A DNA stretch of 64,000 nt from Pedobacter hiemivivus. GTDB lineage: Bacteria > Bacteroidota > Bacteroidia > Sphingobacteriales > Sphingobacteriaceae. The position numbers and the translations under genes are program-made. Numbering within the stretch: position 1 is the first letter of the stretch; every line of letters begins with the position of its first letter. The notes under the pieces are model-generated. The model was not told the DNA's origin. It did no database searches and saw only the letters and a program-made list of their open reading frames with translations. The stretch spans positions 1 to 64,000 of the forward strand of contig NZ_SJSM01000011.1 of the NCBI RefSeq assembly GCF_004331685.1, read 5' to 3'. This document shows positions 62,207 through 64,000 of the stretch, in pieces.

Positions 62207-62247
62207 AAACAAAACGAGCAAGCTATTAAAGCTTGCTCGTTTTGTTT
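62207..62247. terminator. Bidirectional terminator between E1 gene and aroC
   Basis: A perfect 18-bp stem (62207-62224 with 62230-62247) around ATTAA lies between two convergent stop codons. The aroC stop codon lies in the loop. Confidence 0.85.
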
Positions 62248-63314
62248 CTAAGCAAATGATCTGCAAGTACCAATGCAGCCATTGCTTCCACAATAACTAC
62301 CGCTCTAGGTACTACACATGGATCATGTCTGCCTTTCCCTTTAATTTCTGCGGCTTCACCGGCAGCATTAATGGTTTGTTGGTTGTGCATAATCGTAGCA
62401 ACAGGTTTAAAAGCAACGGTAAAGTTGATCTCCATTCCATTAGAAATGCCACCTTGTATGCCCCCTGAAAAATTAGTCAGTGTTTTTGGCTGACCTTCAT
62501 TTGCCAAAAAGATATCATTGTGTTCTGATCCTCTCATTTCACTCCCCCCAAAGCCAGATCCATATTCAAAACCATGTACGGCATTAATGCTCAACATCGC
62601 TTTACCAAGATCTGCATGTAGTTTGTCGAAAACAGGATCTCCTAATCCAACTGGACAGTTTTTAACGATACAACTTACTTTTCCACCCACAGTATCACCA
62701 TCCTTTCTTACGCTATCAATAAACTCGATCATTTGGTGTGCCGTAGCTGGATCTGCACAGCGTACAATGTTATCTTCTCTGGTTGCCAGTAATTCAGCTA
62801 TGTTGTCGCCTTCTAAATTAGGTGCGTCGATTTTTCCAACAGCAGATACGTGTGCGAAAACTTCAATTCCATGGTGCTTCAGCAATAGTTTAGCAATCGC
62901 TCCAGCTGCTACACGGGCTGCGGTTTCTCTGGCTGATGAACGGCCACCACCGCGATGATCTCTGATCCCGTATTTGGCATCATAAGTATAATCCGCATGC
63001 GAAGGACGATAAACGTCGGTATTGTGACTGTAATCCTTACTACGCTGATCTTCATTAGGGATCAGCATGGCTATTGGTGTTCCTGTACTTTTACCTTCAA
63101 ATGTTCCGGATAAGATCTGAACAGTATCGCTTTCTTTACGCTGTGTGGTGATTTTTGATTGTCCAGGTCTGCGCTTATCCAATTCTGACTGGATAAATTC
63201 CAGATCTATAGGTAGCTGTGCCGGACAACCATCAAGGATAACACCTATGGCTACTCCATGAGATTCACCAAAGGTAGTAATGCGAAATAATTGACCGAAT
63301 GTATTACCTGCCAT
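62226..63314 (-). CDS. aroC: Chorismate synthase
   Basis: 362 residues. Converts 5-enolpyruvylshikimate 3-phosphate to chorismate with reduced FMN. The three family signatures are visible: GESHGVAIGVILDGCPAQLP, GGGRSSARETAARVAAGAIA and the C-terminal GRHDPCVVPRAVVIVEAMAA. The last codons lie in the terminator hairpin. It follows aroA by 28 bp and works directly after it in the shikimate pathway. Confidence 0.97.
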   Translation of the reverse strand: MAGNTFGQLFRITTFGESHGVAIGVILDGCPAQLPIDLEFIQSELDKRRPGQSKITTQRKESDTVQILSGTFEGKSTGTPIAMLIPNEDQRSKDYSHNTDVYRPSHADYTYDAKYGIRDHRGGGRSSARETAARVAAGAIAKLLLKHHGIEVFAHVSAVGKIDAPNLEGDNIAELLATREDNIVRCADPATAHQMIEFIDSVRKDGDTVGGKVSCIVKNCPVGLGDPVFDKLHADLGKAMLSINAVHGFEYGSGFGGSEMRGSEHNDIFLANEGQPKTLTNFSGGIQGGISNGMEINFTVAFKPVATIMHNQQTINAAGEAAEIKGKGRHDPCVVPRAVVIVEAMAALVLADHLLRNKTSKL

Positions 63315-63342
63315 TTTAGAATTATTTAATATTTTATTAAAA

Positions 63343-64000
63343 TTAAACTTCTTTTACTGTAAAACCTGCTTTCTCCAAGTCCTTCCAAAAATCAGGGTAT
63401 GATTTCTCCACTACTTGATAATCTTCCATTTCCACTTCATCGATAAACAGACTTAATGGCGCAAAAGCCATGGCCATCCGATGATCGTCGTAAGTGTGGA
63501 ATTGCACCTTTTTAGGGAAGCTTAGGTTGTCGCAATTTAGAGTATATACCTCATTATCCTCTATCAAAGAAACGCCAATTTTAGCCAACTCCTGCTGTAA
63601 AGCAAGTACGCGGTTGGTTTCCTTTATTTTTAAGGTTTCTAATCCCGTAAAAGAAAGGTTTAAGCCCTTTGCTGCAGCACAAACAATAATAGTTTGTGCT
63701 AAATCTGGACAGTCCTTTAAATTCAATACTTCTGTTATAGCTACGGAAGTTCCCGACTTTAATGCAATGCCATTTGCAGTTTGTGAGGTTCGTACGCCAA
63801 AAGGAATCATAATATCCCTGATCTGGCTATCGCCTTGCAGACTTTTCTCCTTTAGATGAGGTAAGGTTATGTTACCCTGATCTACCAGCGCTACAATGCT
63901 ATACCAATAAGACGCGGCACTCCAATCCGGTTCTACAGTTAAGTTGCAGGATTTAAAAGCTTGGTTGTCGATATGGATGGTATGGTTATCCCAGGAATGT
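63343..64000 (-). CDS. aroA: 3-Phosphoshikimate 1-carboxyvinyltransferase, 3' part
   Basis: The frame is open to the window edge on the minus strand, so the start is missing; 218 codons are present. Segments LTVEPDWSAASYWYSIVALV, IKETNRVLALQQEL and HTYDDHRMAMAFAPLSLF hold the family's shikimate-3-phosphate and PEP-binding residues (Lys/Glu/Arg of KETNR, and DDHR). It makes EPSP for the adjoining chorismate synthase. An ATG at 63810 is internal and is not the start. Confidence 0.95.
   Translation of the reverse strand, partial: HSWDNHTIHIDNQAFKSCNLTVEPDWSAASYWYSIVALVDQGNITLPHLKEKSLQGDSQIRDIMIPFGVRTSQTANGIALKSGTSVAITEVLNLKDCPDLAQTIIVCAAAKGLNLSFTGLETLKIKETNRVLALQQELAKIGVSLIEDNEVYTLNCDNLSFPKKVQFHTYDDHRMAMAFAPLSLFIDEVEMEDYQVVEKSYPDFWKDLEKAGFTVKEV

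Overview
The window looks like a chromosome segment of a Bacteroidota bacterium close to Pedobacter (Sphingobacteriaceae). Four things support this. There is a SusC/SusD pair run by an ECF sigma factor and a FecR anti-sigma factor. The tmRNA tag reads GENNYALAA. Many genes have TAnnTTTG-type -7 promoter boxes. There is also a complete Bat (aerotolerance-type) operon and a Bacteroidota-style fused E1 alpha/beta 2-oxoacid dehydrogenase. No prophage, CRISPR array or tRNA gene was found. The only mobile DNA is the 3' end of an IS4-type transposase at the left edge.

Layout. 1-300: transposase end. 336-5234: pyrE with an SRPBCC gene, a divergent RpoD-like sigma factor, a Nudix hydrolase, and a DUF3822-rsmD-coaD operon. 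5287-8754: RecD-like helicase, an orphan four-helix-bundle membrane sensor and a convergent histidine kinase. 8839-14728: tripartite RND efflux system. 14878-17108: histidine decarboxylase paralogue 1 and a DUF3050 protein. 17417-25733: moxR-DUF58-batD-like-batA-batB-batC-batD-batE. 25743-29932: DUF2461, a NYN/OST-HTH protein, and a gluconate dehydrogenase subunit 3-like protein with a GMC oxidoreductase. 30002-32039: tyrA and an aminotransferase. 32110-33020: HigBA-type toxin-antitoxin. 33298-36129: two tiny genes, DUF4230, histidine decarboxylase paralogue 2 and a divergent Lrp regulator. 36131-39098: GH100-like glycosidase, GT4 glycosyltransferase and PIG-L deacetylase, tightly packed. 39285-50562: SusC/SusD locus with a sigma/anti-sigma pair, a degenerate metzincin-like lipoprotein and two thioredoxin-fold proteins. 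50789-56830: AraC-Ogt fusion and three signalling proteins, the last a PAS-HisKA protein with no ATPase domain. 56833-64000: secreted EF-hand-like protein, ssrA, aminotransferase, DUF1573, fused E1, aroC and the 3' part of aroA.

How the genes work together. Several blocks are clear functional units: RND efflux; the Bat membrane/periplasm complex; tyrA with its aminotransferase; aroA with aroC; HigBA with a palindrome at its promoter; and the sigma/FecR/SusCD transport locus. The least conventional parts are: the SusCD locus, which carries no CAZyme and whose metzincin-like lipoprotein has lost every zinc-site residue; a 39-bp direct repeat lying in front of both the DUF3050 gene and the Bat operon; the kinase cluster; two previously unframed small genes; and two decayed coding remnants. 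I saw no clearly new defence or mobile system.
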